From assembly GCA_016794425.1 (NCBI GenBank), contig JAEUHR010000058.1, forward strand, positions 181,627 through 245,626: DNA of 64,000 nt. The letters are read 5' to 3'. A program made the position numbers and the translations under genes. The notes beneath the pieces were generated by a model that was not told where the DNA came from, searched no databases, and worked only from the letters and a program-made list of their open reading frames with translations. Every line of letters begins with the position of its first letter. Position 1 is the stretch's first letter. This document shows, one piece after another, positions 8,477 to 17,704 of the stretch. Source of the DNA: Planctomycetota bacterium. Lineage in GTDB: Bacteria > Planctomycetota > UBA1135 > UBA2386.

Positions 8477-10318
8477 TCAGCGCGGTGGCTCGCGGTCGAG
8501 CGACTGCAGCAGCTGGTCGACGTCGCCGAGGAAGCGGCCGACCGCCTCGAGGTCGAGCGGCGTCGCCTGTGGCTGCGGCGCTGCGCCCGGTGCGAGCCGG
8601 GCGGCGAGGCCGCGTTCGCGTTCGCTGGCGACCGGGTCGCCGTTGCGCTCGAACAGCGCGGCGGCCTCGAGATGCACGTAGAGGTTGCCGGCGTGGCGCT
8701 GGCAGGCGCGCTGCATCGCCTGCACCGCCGCGGCGTGCTCGCCCTCGAGTTCGAGGATGCGCGCGCGCACCACGGCGGCACGTGCGTCGTCGTCGCCGAC
8801 GCGCTGCAGCACGTCGCGCGCGCGCGCCAGCAGTTCGCCGCGTTCGCCGACCGCGTTCGCCGCGGCGAGGTCGAGCAGGTGGTCCGCGACCAGCGCGCGC
8901 GTGTGCGGGTTGGGATCCAGGCGCAGCAGTTCGGCCAGGTCCTGCTGCAAGCGCCGCATCGACGTCGCGTCGCCGAGTTGCCGCAGCGCGTCGATGCGGA
9001 ACAGCAGGATCTCGGCCGTGGCACCGCCGCGCAGCCGCGCCGCGGCGTCGAGGTCGTAGATCGTGTCGCCGTACTGCCGCAGCCGGTGGTGGGCACGCGC
9101 GCGCACGAACCAGGCCGGCGCGAACGACTCGTCGCGCGCGATCGTCGCCGAGGCCGCCGCCACGGCCGCCAGCAGCAGGTCGCGGCGCTCGTCGGCGCTG
9201 CGCGGCCGGTCCTGGTCGTCGCGTTCGGTCGACGCGAGTGCCAGCAGGCGTTCGGCCTGGACGAGGTCGCGTTCGCGCGCGCTGCGGTCGCGATCGCGCA
9301 GCAGCACGAACGCGCCGATCGACAGCAGCACGACGGCGGCCCACAGCACGGTCAGCAGCGGCCGCCGCGCGCACCAGCGCCACGTGCGCACCGCGACGCT
9401 GGCGCGGCGCGCGAGGATGCGTTCGCCGCGCAGGAAGCGCTCGAGGTCTTCCGCGAACTCGAGCGCCGAGCCGTAGCGGTGGGCCGGATCGCGCGCCATC
9501 GCCTTCAGGATGATGGTCTCGACGTCGGTCGGCAGGTCGCTGCGCAGGCGGGTCGGGGCCGGCGGGTCGCGTTCGACGACGGCGCGCAGAACGCTCTGCG
9601 CGGTCGGCCCGTCGAACGGCGGCCGGCCGGTGACGAGCGCGTACAGCGTCGCGCCGAGCGCGTAGACGTCGCCGAGCGTGTCGGCCTGCACGGTGCCGCC
9701 GAGCACCAGTTCGGGCGCCATGTACATCGGCGTGCCGACGATCGCGCCGCTCTCGGTCATCGAGCCGGTGCCGGTTTCGCGCGCGAGGCCGAAGTCGGTG
9801 ATCGCGACCGACGGACCGCCGTCGTCGCCGCCGTCGCCGTCGCGCAGCATCAGGTTGCCGGGCTTCACGTCGCGGTGCACGACGCCGTGTTCGTGCGCGT
9901 ACTGCAGGGCCCGGCCGACCGCGGCGGCGATCGCGCAGGCGCGCTGCACCGGCAGCGGTCCGACCTTGAGCCGCTGCTCGAGCGTGACGCCGTCGACGAA
10001 CTCCATCGCGAACCAGTGCAGCCGGCCCTGCGTGCCCTGGTCGACGAAGCCGACGATCGCCGGGTGCCGGACGCGCGCCATGATGCGGCCTTCGCGCAGG
10101 AAGCGCGCCAGCGCGCGTTCGGTCAAGGTCAGGCTCGGCGGCAGGATCTTCAGCGCGACGCGCCGGCCGGTCGCCCGTTGCCGCGCCTCGTAGACGACGC
10201 CCATCGATCCCTTGCCGACCTCGCGCAGGATCTCGAACTGCGGCAGGTCGTTGGCCAGCGACTGCGGCTCGAAGGTGTAGAAGTCGCGCCGCGCGCCGAA
10301 GTCCGGCGCTTCGCTCAC
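8477..10318 (-). CDS. Membrane Ser/Thr protein kinase (Hanks type) with TPR-like C-terminus
   Basis: A 613-residue Hanks kinase with all catalytic elements: glycine loop GKGSMGVVY (35-43), Lys57, HRDVKPGN (148-155) with catalytic Asp150, DFG (175-177), and GTPMYMAPE near 195. A membrane helix follows at about 335-356, then about 250 helical residues resembling tetratricopeptide repeats, probably on the outer side. No PASTA domain is present, which is normal for planctomycete kinases. The GTG start overlaps the kdsA stop by four bases (GTGA), so it is probably translated from the kdsA transcript. The partner and signal are unknown; TPR tails usually bind proteins. Confidence 0.93.
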   Translation of the reverse strand: MSEAPDFGARRDFYTFEPQSLANDLPQFEILREVGKGSMGVVYEARQRATGRRVALKILPPSLTLTERALARFLREGRIMARVRHPAIVGFVDQGTQGRLHWFAMEFVDGVTLEQRLKVGPLPVQRACAIAAAVGRALQYAHEHGVVHRDVKPGNLMLRDGDGGDDGGPSVAITDFGLARETGTGSMTESGAIVGTPMYMAPELVLGGTVQADTLGDVYALGATLYALVTGRPPFDGPTAQSVLRAVVERDPPAPTRLRSDLPTDVETIILKAMARDPAHRYGSALEFAEDLERFLRGERILARRASVAVRTWRWCARRPLLTVLWAAVVLLSIGAFVLLRDRDRSARERDLVQAERLLALASTERDDQDRPRSADERRDLLLAAVAAASATIARDESFAPAWFVRARAHHRLRQYGDTIYDLDAAARLRGGATAEILLFRIDALRQLGDATSMRRLQQDLAELLRLDPNPHTRALVADHLLDLAAANAVGERGELLARARDVLQRVGDDDARAAVVRARILELEGEHAAAVQAMQRACQRHAGNLYVHLEAAALFERNGDPVASERERGLAARLAPGAAPQPQATPLDLEAVGRFLGDVDQLLQSLDREPPR

Positions 10319-11154
10319 GGCGCGCGCACCGCGGCCTGGACTCGCAGCAGCTCGCGCAGCAGCGGCGCGAGATCGGGCAGGCGCAGCATGTTCGGCCCGT
10401 CGCTCGGCGCGTGGTCCGGGTCCTCGTGCACCTCGAGGAACAGACCGTCGACGCCGCAGGCGACCGCGGCGCGGCACAGGTACGGCACTTTGCTGCGATC
10501 GCCGGCGGTCGCGGTGCCGGCACCGCCGGGTTTCTGCACCGAGTGCGTCGCGTCGAACACCAGCGGTTGGCCGAACGCGCGCATCGTCGGGAAGCCGGCG
10601 AAGTCGACCACCAGCGTGCGGTAGCCGAAGCTGGTGCCGCGCTCGGTGATCATCACGTTCGCGTTGCCGGCCTCGAGCACCTTGCCGAGCACGTTGCCGA
10701 CGTCGTCGGGGGCGAGGAACTGCCCCTTCTTGACGTTGACCGCGCGGCCGGTCGCCGCGGCCGCGAGCAGCAGGTCGGTCTGGCGGCACAGGAACGCCGG
10801 GATCTGCAGGCAGTCGACGACCTCGCCGGCGGCCGCGCACTGCTCGCGCTCGTGCACGTCGGTCAGGACCGGCAGGCCGAGGTTGCGCTTGACCTCCGCC
10901 AGGATCGCGAGGCCTTCGTCGATGCCGTGCCCGCGGAAGGCCTTGCCCGAGGTGCGGTTCGCCTTGTCGAAGCTGCTCTTGAACACCAGCGGCACCGCCG
11001 CCTCGGCGCAGATCCGCTGCAGCGCTTCGGCGTGCCGCAGCGTGTGGTCGCGGCTCTCGATCACGCACGGCCCGGCGATCAAAGCGAACGGCAGGCCGCC
11101 GCCGAAGCGCACGTTGCCGACCTGGACTGCACGCACCGGAGCTGGGGCCGCCAT
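10315..11154 (-). CDS. kdsA: 3-deoxy-8-phosphooctulonate synthase (KdsA)
   Basis: Makes Kdo-8-phosphate from arabinose-5-phosphate and phosphoenolpyruvate, the first committed step to the Kdo sugar of lipopolysaccharide, in the cytoplasm. At 279 residues it matches the usual length (about 280). Motifs: IAGPCVIES near residue 26, FKSSFDKANRTS, LPVLTDVHE, LQIPAFLCRQTDLL, VNVKKGQFLAP, TERGTSFGY, FDATHSVQKPGG and EVHEDPDHAPSDGPNML. The Cys in AGPC and the His/Glu/Asp set suggest either the metal-dependent or metal-free form; the two are not distinguished here. The ATG chosen follows a TAGGAT hexamer by seven bases. It is cotranscribed with the kinase. Confidence 0.96.
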   Translation of the reverse strand: MAAPAPVRAVQVGNVRFGGGLPFALIAGPCVIESRDHTLRHAEALQRICAEAAVPLVFKSSFDKANRTSGKAFRGHGIDEGLAILAEVKRNLGLPVLTDVHEREQCAAAGEVVDCLQIPAFLCRQTDLLLAAAATGRAVNVKKGQFLAPDDVGNVLGKVLEAGNANVMITERGTSFGYRTLVVDFAGFPTMRAFGQPLVFDATHSVQKPGGAGTATAGDRSKVPYLCRAAVACGVDGLFLEVHEDPDHAPSDGPNMLRLPDLAPLLRELLRVQAAVRAP

Positions 11155-11161
11155 CGGCGCG

Positions 11162-11167
11162 ATCCTA
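11162..11167 (-). promoter_or_regulatory. Candidate -10 element for kdsA-kinase operon
   Basis: TAGGAT on the minus strand, seven bases before the kdsA ATG, with no Shine-Dalgarno sequence between. Same arrangement as at 4199. Confidence 0.5.
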
Positions 11168-11238
11168 GCGGTCGGCGGCGTCGGCCGCACCGGTGGGCGT
11201 GGACGGTCGTGGGCCCTTGCGGTCTACTGCGCGGCCTC

Positions 11239-13095
11239 GTGCGCCGCCTGCCGTCGTTCCTCGTCTGCTGCCTGCTGGCCGGCGCCAGCGCATCGGCGCA
11301 GTGCCTCACACCGTCGGCCGGCGCACCGGCCGGCCTCGCGCCGACCACGCTGCTCTACCCGGCCGACGACGAAGGTCGCTCGCCACCGTTGCCGCTGCCG
11401 TTCGGCAGTGCCGGCTTCCCGATGGCCGGCGCGATCGGACCGCTGACGCACGCGGTGGTCGACAGCAACGGCGTGGTCTACCTGACCGATGGCAGTGCCG
11501 CGGTCGGCGCTCAGGGTTATGGCCCGAGCGGGCTCACGAGCCTGCGTGGTGCCGCCGGCGCGTCGCCGCGCGTGTTCCCGCTGTGGACCGACCTCGAGGG
11601 ACCGTCGCCGGACTGGGACGTGTCGTTCGACGTGACGGCGCCGGGCCGCTGCGACGTCACGTGGCGCGACGTCGAGTCGTACGATTCGGGCGGGCCGCGC
11701 TTCGCGTTCCGCGCCACGCTGTTCGCCGACGGCTCGATCGCGCTGACCTACGGCTCGCTGCCGGCGCTGCCGTTCGATCCGACGCGGCCCGCGTTCGCCG
11801 GTGTGTCGATCGGCAACGGCGTCGGCACCGGTGCCGAGTCGTCGGCCGACCTCGTTGCGGGCGCGAACTCGGCGGCGCTCGGCTTGTTGTTCCAGCAGTG
11901 CGACGGTGGTGCGCCGGCGTTCGCCGGCCGCACCGTCACGCTCTCGCCGAACGGCAGCGGCGGCTACCAGTCGATCGTCAGCTGCGAAGCGGCTTCGCAC
12001 ACCTCACTCGGCACCGGCTGCTATCCGCTGCAGTCGAGCTGGTACGCGACGTTCCTCGACAATGCGGCGGCGCGGGCGGCGCTCGACGGCAACGCGCTGC
12101 GCTTCGCGTTCACCGGCTCCGGCTACGCGCCGCAGTTGCTGCCCGGCGGGGCGGTGGCGTTCGTGCCGCCGACGGCGCTGGCCACCGCGCTGCCAGCCAG
12201 CGACGACGGCAACGTCCCGATCACCGTGGCGACACCGGTGCCGATTCCCGGCGGCACGACGACCGCCTGGAACGTGTCGATGAACGGCATCCTGACCGCG
12301 TCGGCGTTCGCGAACCATCCGTTCGACTACCAGCCGTCGGGTGCCGAGCTCGCCGCCGCGAGCGAGCTCGCGTTCTACTGCTGGCACGACTTCGACCCGA
12401 GCGAGGCCGGCAGCGGGTCGGTGCTGGTCGAGGCAGACGGTGCCGCGCTGTACGTGACCTGGAACGACGTCGAGAGCCATGGTGGGCCGTCGCCGAACCT
12501 CGCGACGTGGCAGTTCCAGGTCGATCTCGGCAGCGGCGACGTGACGCTGGTGTGGCTCGCGACCGATGCGGCGACCGTGCCGGGTCCGGGTGGCGACGAC
12601 ACGGTCGTCGGCTGCACGCTCGCGGGAATCGGTCCCGACCCGGGACCGTCGCCGTTGGCCGACTTCGGCGTCCTGCTCGGCGCCGATGCGCCGGCGCTCG
12701 CGTTGACCGCCGCGCCGACGGCCGTGCTCGCGCCAGCGACCGTGGTCGACTACGCGGTTGCGCACGTGCCCGAGTTCGCGCCGGGCACCGGCGTGCACGT
12801 GTCGGCGGTCTTCCTGGGCCTCGTCGAAGTCACCGGTGGCATCGACCTCGGGCTGCTCGGTGCGCCGGGTTGCCGGGCCTGGCTCGGTGGCCTCGACTTC
12901 GGTCTCGGCGCGCAAGCGACCGCGGCGCCCACCGCGCTCTATCCGCTGCCGATCGACACCGTCGTGTTCGCGCCGGGCGATCGTTTCGTCGTGCAGGCCG
13001 TGGCGCTGGTGCTGCCTGGCTCGCTGCCGAACGGGCAAAATGCCGCCGGCATCGTGGTCAGCAACGGCGTGCGGACCGTGGTGCAGGCGTTCTGA
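11239..13095 (+). CDS. Secreted nidogen-like two-module protein A
   Basis: A 618-residue secreted protein, first of five paralogues. A signal peptide (VRRLPSFLVCCLLAGASASA) ends before QC. The mature protein has two related halves. The first (about 45-220) carries VDSNGVVYLTDG, SLRGAAGASPRVFPLWTDL, and CDVTWRDVESY, a pattern seen in nidogen (NIDO) domains. GTGCYPL marks the joint at about 260. The second half repeats the layout with GILTAS, FYCWHDFDPSEAGSGSV and VTWNDVESHGG. A C-terminal module (from about 510) ends in VVSNGVRTVVQ. The role is unknown, perhaps surface or biofilm structure. It is the most divergent full-length copy and lacks the 3' hairpins of the later ones. The GTG start is set by the signal peptide. 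Confidence 0.85.
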   Translation: MRRLPSFLVCCLLAGASASAQCLTPSAGAPAGLAPTTLLYPADDEGRSPPLPLPFGSAGFPMAGAIGPLTHAVVDSNGVVYLTDGSAAVGAQGYGPSGLTSLRGAAGASPRVFPLWTDLEGPSPDWDVSFDVTAPGRCDVTWRDVESYDSGGPRFAFRATLFADGSIALTYGSLPALPFDPTRPAFAGVSIGNGVGTGAESSADLVAGANSAALGLLFQQCDGGAPAFAGRTVTLSPNGSGGYQSIVSCEAASHTSLGTGCYPLQSSWYATFLDNAAARAALDGNALRFAFTGSGYAPQLLPGGAVAFVPPTALATALPASDDGNVPITVATPVPIPGGTTTAWNVSMNGILTASAFANHPFDYQPSGAELAAASELAFYCWHDFDPSEAGSGSVLVEADGAALYVTWNDVESHGGPSPNLATWQFQVDLGSGDVTLVWLATDAATVPGPGGDDTVVGCTLAGIGPDPGPSPLADFGVLLGADAPALALTAAPTAVLAPATVVDYAVAHVPEFAPGTGVHVSAVFLGLVEVTGGIDLGLLGAPGCRAWLGGLDFGLGAQATAAPTALYPLPIDTVVFAPGDRFVVQAVALVLPGSLPNGQNAAGIVVSNGVRTVVQAF

Positions 13096-13287
13096 CGCCG
13101 AGGTGCGAGGTCCATCTGCTGTTGCGCCGTGGCGCATGCAGCGACTGAGGTGGTTGCTTCAGTCACAGGCTGCGGTAGCCTTCCGCGGCGGCTTTGCCGG
13201 CTAGCGGCGGCCCAGCGGACTCGACTCCACCTCGCGCTCAGTCGTGTGAACTGCGCATCGAGTCCTCGTCTCCAACCACGATTCCCA

Positions 13288-15144
13288 ATGACTCGTCTCC
13301 TTGCTCCTCTTTCCACGAGCCTGCTGCTGACGGTTGCTGCGTCGGCCCAGTGCTTCGAAACCGACTTCGGCACCCAGATCATCACCTTCGCGGACGACAT
13401 CCTGTCGACCACGCAGACGATGAACATCAGCTTCCCGATGGGCGGCACGTTCGCGACCTACGACCAGGTCGCGGTCAACTCGAACGGCGCCGCGTTCCTC
13501 TGGAACTCGACCGGCGGTGCGATCGTCGGTGCGACGGCGACCGGCTACGCCGGCGCTGCGGCAACGATGGTCACGAACCTGCGTGGCGCCGCTGGCGGCT
13601 CGCCGCGCATCGCCCCGTACTGGCGCGACCTCGACGAGGTCGATGTGTTCATCAACACGTCGTACGCCGGCAAGACGGTCATCACCTGGGCCAACTGCAT
13701 CGACTGGAACGCGGGTGGCGCGCCGTTCACGATGCAGGCGCAGCTCGATGCGAGCGGCAACGTGACGTTCTTCTACGACACCGCGATCACGCAGCTCAGC
13801 AACTCGGCCATCACGGGTGTGTCGGCCGGCGGCGGCATTGCCGACCCCGGTGTGACGAACCTCAGTGCCGGCGCCGTCGGCGTGTCGACGACGAAGATCG
13901 TCTACGAGACGTTCGCGACGCTGAACTTCGACCTGGCCAACAACATGGTCATGTTCCTGGCCAACGGCGGCGGCGGCTTCGACGTCGTCCCGGTGGTCGG
14001 CTACAGCAACTGCGTGCACGCGTCGAACGACGTCATGGGCGTTGGTTGCCACGGCCAGCTCGAATCGTTCTACCAGCTGTTCGATGACGCGGTGCTGGCG
14101 AAGGCCGCCCTCGAGGGCAACTCGCTGCAGCTCGCCCCGACGCTGAATGGCTACGTCGGCACCTGGCTGCCGGGCACGGCCGGCGCGCTCTACGTCGCCC
14201 CGACCATCGCGGCGACGTCGCTGGCGACCACCGACGACGGTGTTACCGCTGTCACGCTGCCGTCGGCGCTGCCGATCCCCGGCGGCTCCTCGACGAACCT
14301 GACCGTGGCGCACAACGGCATCGTCCAGGTCGGCACCACGATCGCCGATTGGGACACCCTTTTCGATCCGGAGGGCGTGGACGTCGCTGCGGCGGTCGAC
14401 CTCGCGTTCCTGTCGTGGACGGACTTCCGTGACAACAACACGGTGCCGGTCGCCAGTGGCGTCATCAAGACCGAGCTGGTCGGCAACTCCTTCAACATCA
14501 CGTGGGAGAACGTCGACCACTGGGCCACGCCGCAGGTGACTGCGCCGAGCACGGTGCAGTTCCAGCTCGATCTGACGACCGGTGTCGTCACGATGGTCTG
14601 GCTGCTGGTCGACAACAACACGACGAGCACGTTCGGCTCGGAGTGGATGGTCGGCTGGACGAACGCGGGTGCGGGCACCGATCCGGGCTCGGCCCTGATC
14701 TCGGCGCCGGGCACCACCGGTACGCCGGAGGTCTTCCCGATGACGCTGACGGCGTCGCCGATCCCGGTGATCAACCCGAGCACGACCGTCACCTACACGG
14801 TGTCGAACCTGCCCGAGTTCATCCCGACGAGCGGCGTCTACATCTCGACGACGTTCCTCAGCGTCGCCCCGTTCCCGAGTGGCTTCCCGCTGACGGGCAT
14901 TCTGGCCAACGTGGCCGGCTGCAACGCCTACATCTTCTCGCTCGACCTGGACCTCGGCGCACAGGTGACGTTCGCGCCGACGGCGTCCTGGAACTTCACG
15001 TATGACAACGTGAACTTCCTGGCGGGCCAGTCGTTCGGCGTCCAGACCGTGTCGCTGTTCGATCCGTCGTTCCCGCTGTTCAACGGCGAGAACGGTGGCT
15101 TCCAGTTCAGCAACGGCATCCTGAGCACGGTCCAGCTGCAGTGA
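13288..15144 (+). CDS. Secreted nidogen-like two-module protein B
   Basis: A 618-residue paralogue of the preceding gene, with the same architecture and exactly the same length. The signal peptide MTRLLAPLSTSLLLTVAASA ends before QC. The first module contains VNSNGAAFLW, NLRGAAGGSPRIAPYWRDL and VITWANCIDW. The joint contains MGVGCHGQLESFYQLF. The second module has LAFLSWTDFRDN and ITWENVDHW, then NPSTTVTYTVSNLPEFIP leads into the C-terminal module, which ends in FSNGILSTVQLQ. Stop and flanking bases (CAG TGA TGC) are shared with three other copies. Two hairpins follow. A TAGCCT hexamer lies 106 bases upstream. Function unknown. Confidence 0.85.
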   Translation: MTRLLAPLSTSLLLTVAASAQCFETDFGTQIITFADDILSTTQTMNISFPMGGTFATYDQVAVNSNGAAFLWNSTGGAIVGATATGYAGAAATMVTNLRGAAGGSPRIAPYWRDLDEVDVFINTSYAGKTVITWANCIDWNAGGAPFTMQAQLDASGNVTFFYDTAITQLSNSAITGVSAGGGIADPGVTNLSAGAVGVSTTKIVYETFATLNFDLANNMVMFLANGGGGFDVVPVVGYSNCVHASNDVMGVGCHGQLESFYQLFDDAVLAKAALEGNSLQLAPTLNGYVGTWLPGTAGALYVAPTIAATSLATTDDGVTAVTLPSALPIPGGSSTNLTVAHNGIVQVGTTIADWDTLFDPEGVDVAAAVDLAFLSWTDFRDNNTVPVASGVIKTELVGNSFNITWENVDHWATPQVTAPSTVQFQLDLTTGVVTMVWLLVDNNTTSTFGSEWMVGWTNAGAGTDPGSALISAPGTTGTPEVFPMTLTASPIPVINPSTTVTYTVSNLPEFIPTSGVYISTTFLSVAPFPSGFPLTGILANVAGCNAYIFSLDLDLGAQVTFAPTASWNFTYDNVNFLAGQSFGVQTVSLFDPSFPLFNGENGGFQFSNGILSTVQLQ

Positions 15145-15157
15145 TGCAGCCGCGTGA

Positions 15158-15221
15158 CGGACGGGTTCGCACCCGTCCGCCGCGATGGTGACGAGCTCCG
15201 AGGGTCGCCCTCGGAGCTCGT
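15158..15221. terminator. Double hairpin after paralogue B
   Basis: Two perfect stem-loops. The first has 9-base arms (15158-15166 and 15171-15179). The second has 14-base arms (15191-15204 and 15208-15221) with a 3-base loop. The second stem and the bases after it resemble the hairpins after paralogues D and E. Confidence 0.75.
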
Positions 15222-15304
15222 TGCCTGTACGGGCGGTGGTTGCGGCCCGGTCCCGGAACGAGCCATCGTCGAGCGACCGCCGCTGCCGCGCCGTTGCCGC
15301 GGGC

Positions 15305-15310
15305 TAGCCT
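15305..15310 (+). promoter_or_regulatory. Candidate -10 element for paralogue C
   Basis: TAGCCT twelve bases before the ATG of the half-length paralogue, with no Shine-Dalgarno sequence. Confidence 0.4.
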
Positions 15311-15322
15311 TCGGTCACGGCA

Positions 15323-16498
15323 ATGACCGCGCTCCTTCGCTGCCCGTCCCTCGGGCTCCTGCTGACGGTCGTGCCGGTCGCGGCGCAGGCCGAGCACGTC
15401 GCGTTCGGTGCGGGCTGCGTCGAGAGCGCCCGGGAGTCGTTCGCCGCCTGGTTTCCCGATGCCGCCGCCGCGGCCGCGAAGCTGCAGGGCCAGAGCTTGT
15501 GCCTCGTGCCGGTGCCGGACGGCTACGCGGTGGCGTGGGGCGGCGCCAGCTACCGTGCGCCGGGAACCACCGCGGCGGCGCTGCCGCCATCGGACGACGG
15601 GCAGGTTGCGCTCGCGCCGTCGGTGCCGTTGCCGACCCCGTTCGGGGCGGCGGCCACGCTCTGGGTGCACAGCAACGGCTTCGTCGCCACCGGTCCCGAC
15701 AACGACGGCGGCGCCTGGAACGAAACGCCGAACGACTACCTGCCTTCGCCCGCGTACCGCAACGCGCCGGCGGCGGCGTTCTGGGCCTGGCACGACTGGA
15801 ACCCGGCCGAGCCGGGCAGCGGCCGCATCGTGCACGAAGAGGTGCAACTCGGCGGTGAGCCGACGCTGTGCGTGACCTGGCGCGACGTCGAGAACTTCCC
15901 GGTCGGGGTCCCGAACCGCGGGACCTTCCAGTTCCAGTTCGGCCTCGCGACCGGCCGCGTCGCCTACGTCTGGCCGCACGTCGACGCGACGACCGTGTCG
16001 CCGTTCGGCAGTGCCCACCTGGTCGGCTGGTCGCCGGCCGGCGCGTCGCTGGATCCCGGCTTCGTCGTCTTGCCCGATGCGCTGCCACTGACGACGCGGC
16101 CCGACCAGCACCCGCTGGCACTCGCGGCGTCGCCGCTGCCGCGCTCGGATTCCCTGGCGGGCACGGCGCTGACCTACACGACGACGCACGTGCCACCGCT
16201 CGTCGCCGGCGCGACGCTGCGGCTCGGCTTCACCGCCCTGTCGCTGCACACGGAGGACGGTGCCGACCTGGCGGCCTTCGGCTGGCCGGGCTGCTCGGCG
16301 TATGTCGGTGACCTCGACCTGCAGCTGCCGTGGCTCGGCTTCGCGTCGACCACGGTGACGATGTTCGCACTGCCTGCCGGCCTGCCGGACGGACTCGTGT
16401 TCGCGGCGCAGTCGGTTGCACTGGTCGACGGCGGCGCGAGCGGCGGCTTCGCGGTGCGCACCAGCAACGGCCTGCGCAGCCGGGTCGGGCCGCAGTGA
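15323..16498 (+). CDS. Secreted nidogen-like protein C, half-length paralogue
   Basis: A 391-residue paralogue that has only the second half of the family architecture. After the signal peptide (MTALLRCPSLGLLLTVVPVAAQA) it starts at the joint element FGAGCVES, which lies at about residue 260 in the long copies. It continues with LWVHSNGFVATG, FWAWHDWNPAEPGSG, CVTWRDVENFP, and the C-terminal module ending in VRTSNGLRSRVGPQ. The first NIDO-like module is missing. The frame is intact and has its own signal peptide, so this is a functional short form, not debris. It ends with the same CAG TGA TGC as copies B, D and E and converges on the diacylglycerol-kinase gene with a six-base gap. Confidence 0.85.
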   Translation: MTALLRCPSLGLLLTVVPVAAQAEHVAFGAGCVESARESFAAWFPDAAAAAAKLQGQSLCLVPVPDGYAVAWGGASYRAPGTTAAALPPSDDGQVALAPSVPLPTPFGAAATLWVHSNGFVATGPDNDGGAWNETPNDYLPSPAYRNAPAAAFWAWHDWNPAEPGSGRIVHEEVQLGGEPTLCVTWRDVENFPVGVPNRGTFQFQFGLATGRVAYVWPHVDATTVSPFGSAHLVGWSPAGASLDPGFVVLPDALPLTTRPDQHPLALAASPLPRSDSLAGTALTYTTTHVPPLVAGATLRLGFTALSLHTEDGADLAAFGWPGCSAYVGDLDLQLPWLGFASTTVTMFALPAGLPDGLVFAAQSVALVDGGASGGFAVRTSNGLRSRVGPQ

Positions 16499-16504
16499 TG
16501 CGGG

Positions 16505-17407
16505 TCACGCGCGCGACGGTGCGAACACCTGCGCGCGAACCGGCAGCACTTCGATCGCCACCGGATCCTGGCCGTCGAAGTCGCCGTCGATCTGGCGCGG
16601 TGCCGATCCGTCGACGCGCAGCGCCGTCGTGCGGTGCACGAGCAGCGAGCGGCTCGGGCGCATGCGACCGCAGAGGCCGAGCACGCCTTGCCACAGCCAG
16701 GCGAGGCGCGAACAGTGGCGGAAGCACAGCACGTGCAGCAGGCCGTCGTCGACGTCGATGCCGCGCACCAGCGAGACCACGCCGCCGTAGTTCCGCACGC
16801 GTGTCACCAGCACTTCGCTGAGCCCCTCGAGCCGCGTGCCGTCGGCCAGCGTCGCGCCGAGGGTGAAGCGCGGCCAGTGGCGCAGCGTGTGCAGGATCGG
16901 GCCGAGCCACTTGTGCTTGCCGAGCGTGCCGGTGCGGACCTGGCTGAGCCGCTGCACCACGGCGCCGTCGACGCCAATGCCGCAGAACAACAGGAAGCGG
17001 CGGCCGTTGGCGCAGCCGATCGCCAGCGAGCGGCGCTGCCCGCTGGCCAGCAGGTCGGCGACCGCCGCGGGACGGTGCGGCAGCCGCAGTTCCTTCGCCA
17101 GCACGTTCGCGGTGCCGACCGGCAGCATCGCGAGGCCGCGGCTCGGATCGGGCATGCCGTTCAGCACCTCGTTGACGGTGCCGTCGCCGCCGACCGCGAC
17201 CAGGCCATCCCAAGCTTCGCTGCCGGCCTGCGTCGCGCGTGCGCGTGCATCGCCGGCGCAGCGCGTGAAGTGCAGGTCGGCCGCGATGCCGCGCTGTGCC
17301 AGTGCCGCCGCGAGGGCGGGAGCCAGCATGCGGCCGCGCCCGCCGCCCGAGATCGGGTTCGCGATCAACAGCACGCGGCGCGGCGGAGTCGTCGGTGGTG
17401 GAGGCAC
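16505..17407 (-). CDS. Diacylglycerol kinase-fold lipid kinase (YegS/LcbK-like)
   Basis: A 300-residue protein of the DAGK catalytic family, which phosphorylates lipids such as diacylglycerol or sphingoid bases with ATP at the membrane. It has NPISGGGRG at the N-terminus, AVGGDGTVNEVLNG (the nucleotide-binding GGDGT), LPVGTANVLA, and GIGVDGAVV. The C-terminal part ends with the typical DGDFDG element. Length equals the family norm. The GTG start is preferred because the domain begins within 15 residues and a TATCGT hexamer lies 13 bases upstream; an ATG 102 bases earlier is possible. It lies alone on the minus strand inside the paralogue array. The substrate cannot be told. Confidence 0.9.
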   Translation of the reverse strand: MPPPPTTPPRRVLLIANPISGGGRGRMLAPALAAALAQRGIAADLHFTRCAGDARARATQAGSEAWDGLVAVGGDGTVNEVLNGMPDPSRGLAMLPVGTANVLAKELRLPHRPAAVADLLASGQRRSLAIGCANGRRFLLFCGIGVDGAVVQRLSQVRTGTLGKHKWLGPILHTLRHWPRFTLGATLADGTRLEGLSEVLVTRVRNYGGVVSLVRGIDVDDGLLHVLCFRHCSRLAWLWQGVLGLCGRMRPSRSLLVHRTTALRVDGSAPRQIDGDFDGQDPVAIEVLPVRAQVFAPSRA

Positions 17408-17420
17408 GGCGTGGCGGCGC

Positions 17421-17426
17421 ACGATA
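17421..17426 (-). promoter_or_regulatory. Candidate -10 element for the lipid kinase
   Basis: TATCGT on the minus strand, thirteen bases before the GTG start; supports that start over the upstream ATG. Confidence 0.35.
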
Positions 17427-17600
17427 CGCGGTCGACGGTGGGCAGCGTTCGGCCGGATCGCGCGCCGGACCGACGCTGCGTGGTCGCGCGGTACCACGAC
17501 GCGGCGCATCGTCCCGAATCGGAGCTGCAGCGCCTCGCCGCGGCTTGCGTTGGTCCGCAACGTCGGCGCAAGGAGGCAGTCGGGGCGGAAAAGGGTGGGA

Positions 17601-17606
17601 TAGACT
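17601..17606 (+). promoter_or_regulatory. Candidate -10 element for paralogue D
   Basis: TAGACT in a locally less GC-rich leader, about 100 bases before the ATG. The same hexamer in a similar context precedes paralogue E. Confidence 0.35.
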
Positions 17607-17704
17607 CGGGAGCCCTCTCCTCTACACTCCGACGCGATCCGACCTCGTTTCGGAACGGCAGTGTCTGCCGCACCTCGGATCCCTGCTTCCCAACAAGACG
17701 AATC

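Noticed and set aside
13123..13164. Weak hairpins after paralogue A
   Set aside because: Five- and six-base arms only and not similar to the hairpins after B, D and E.
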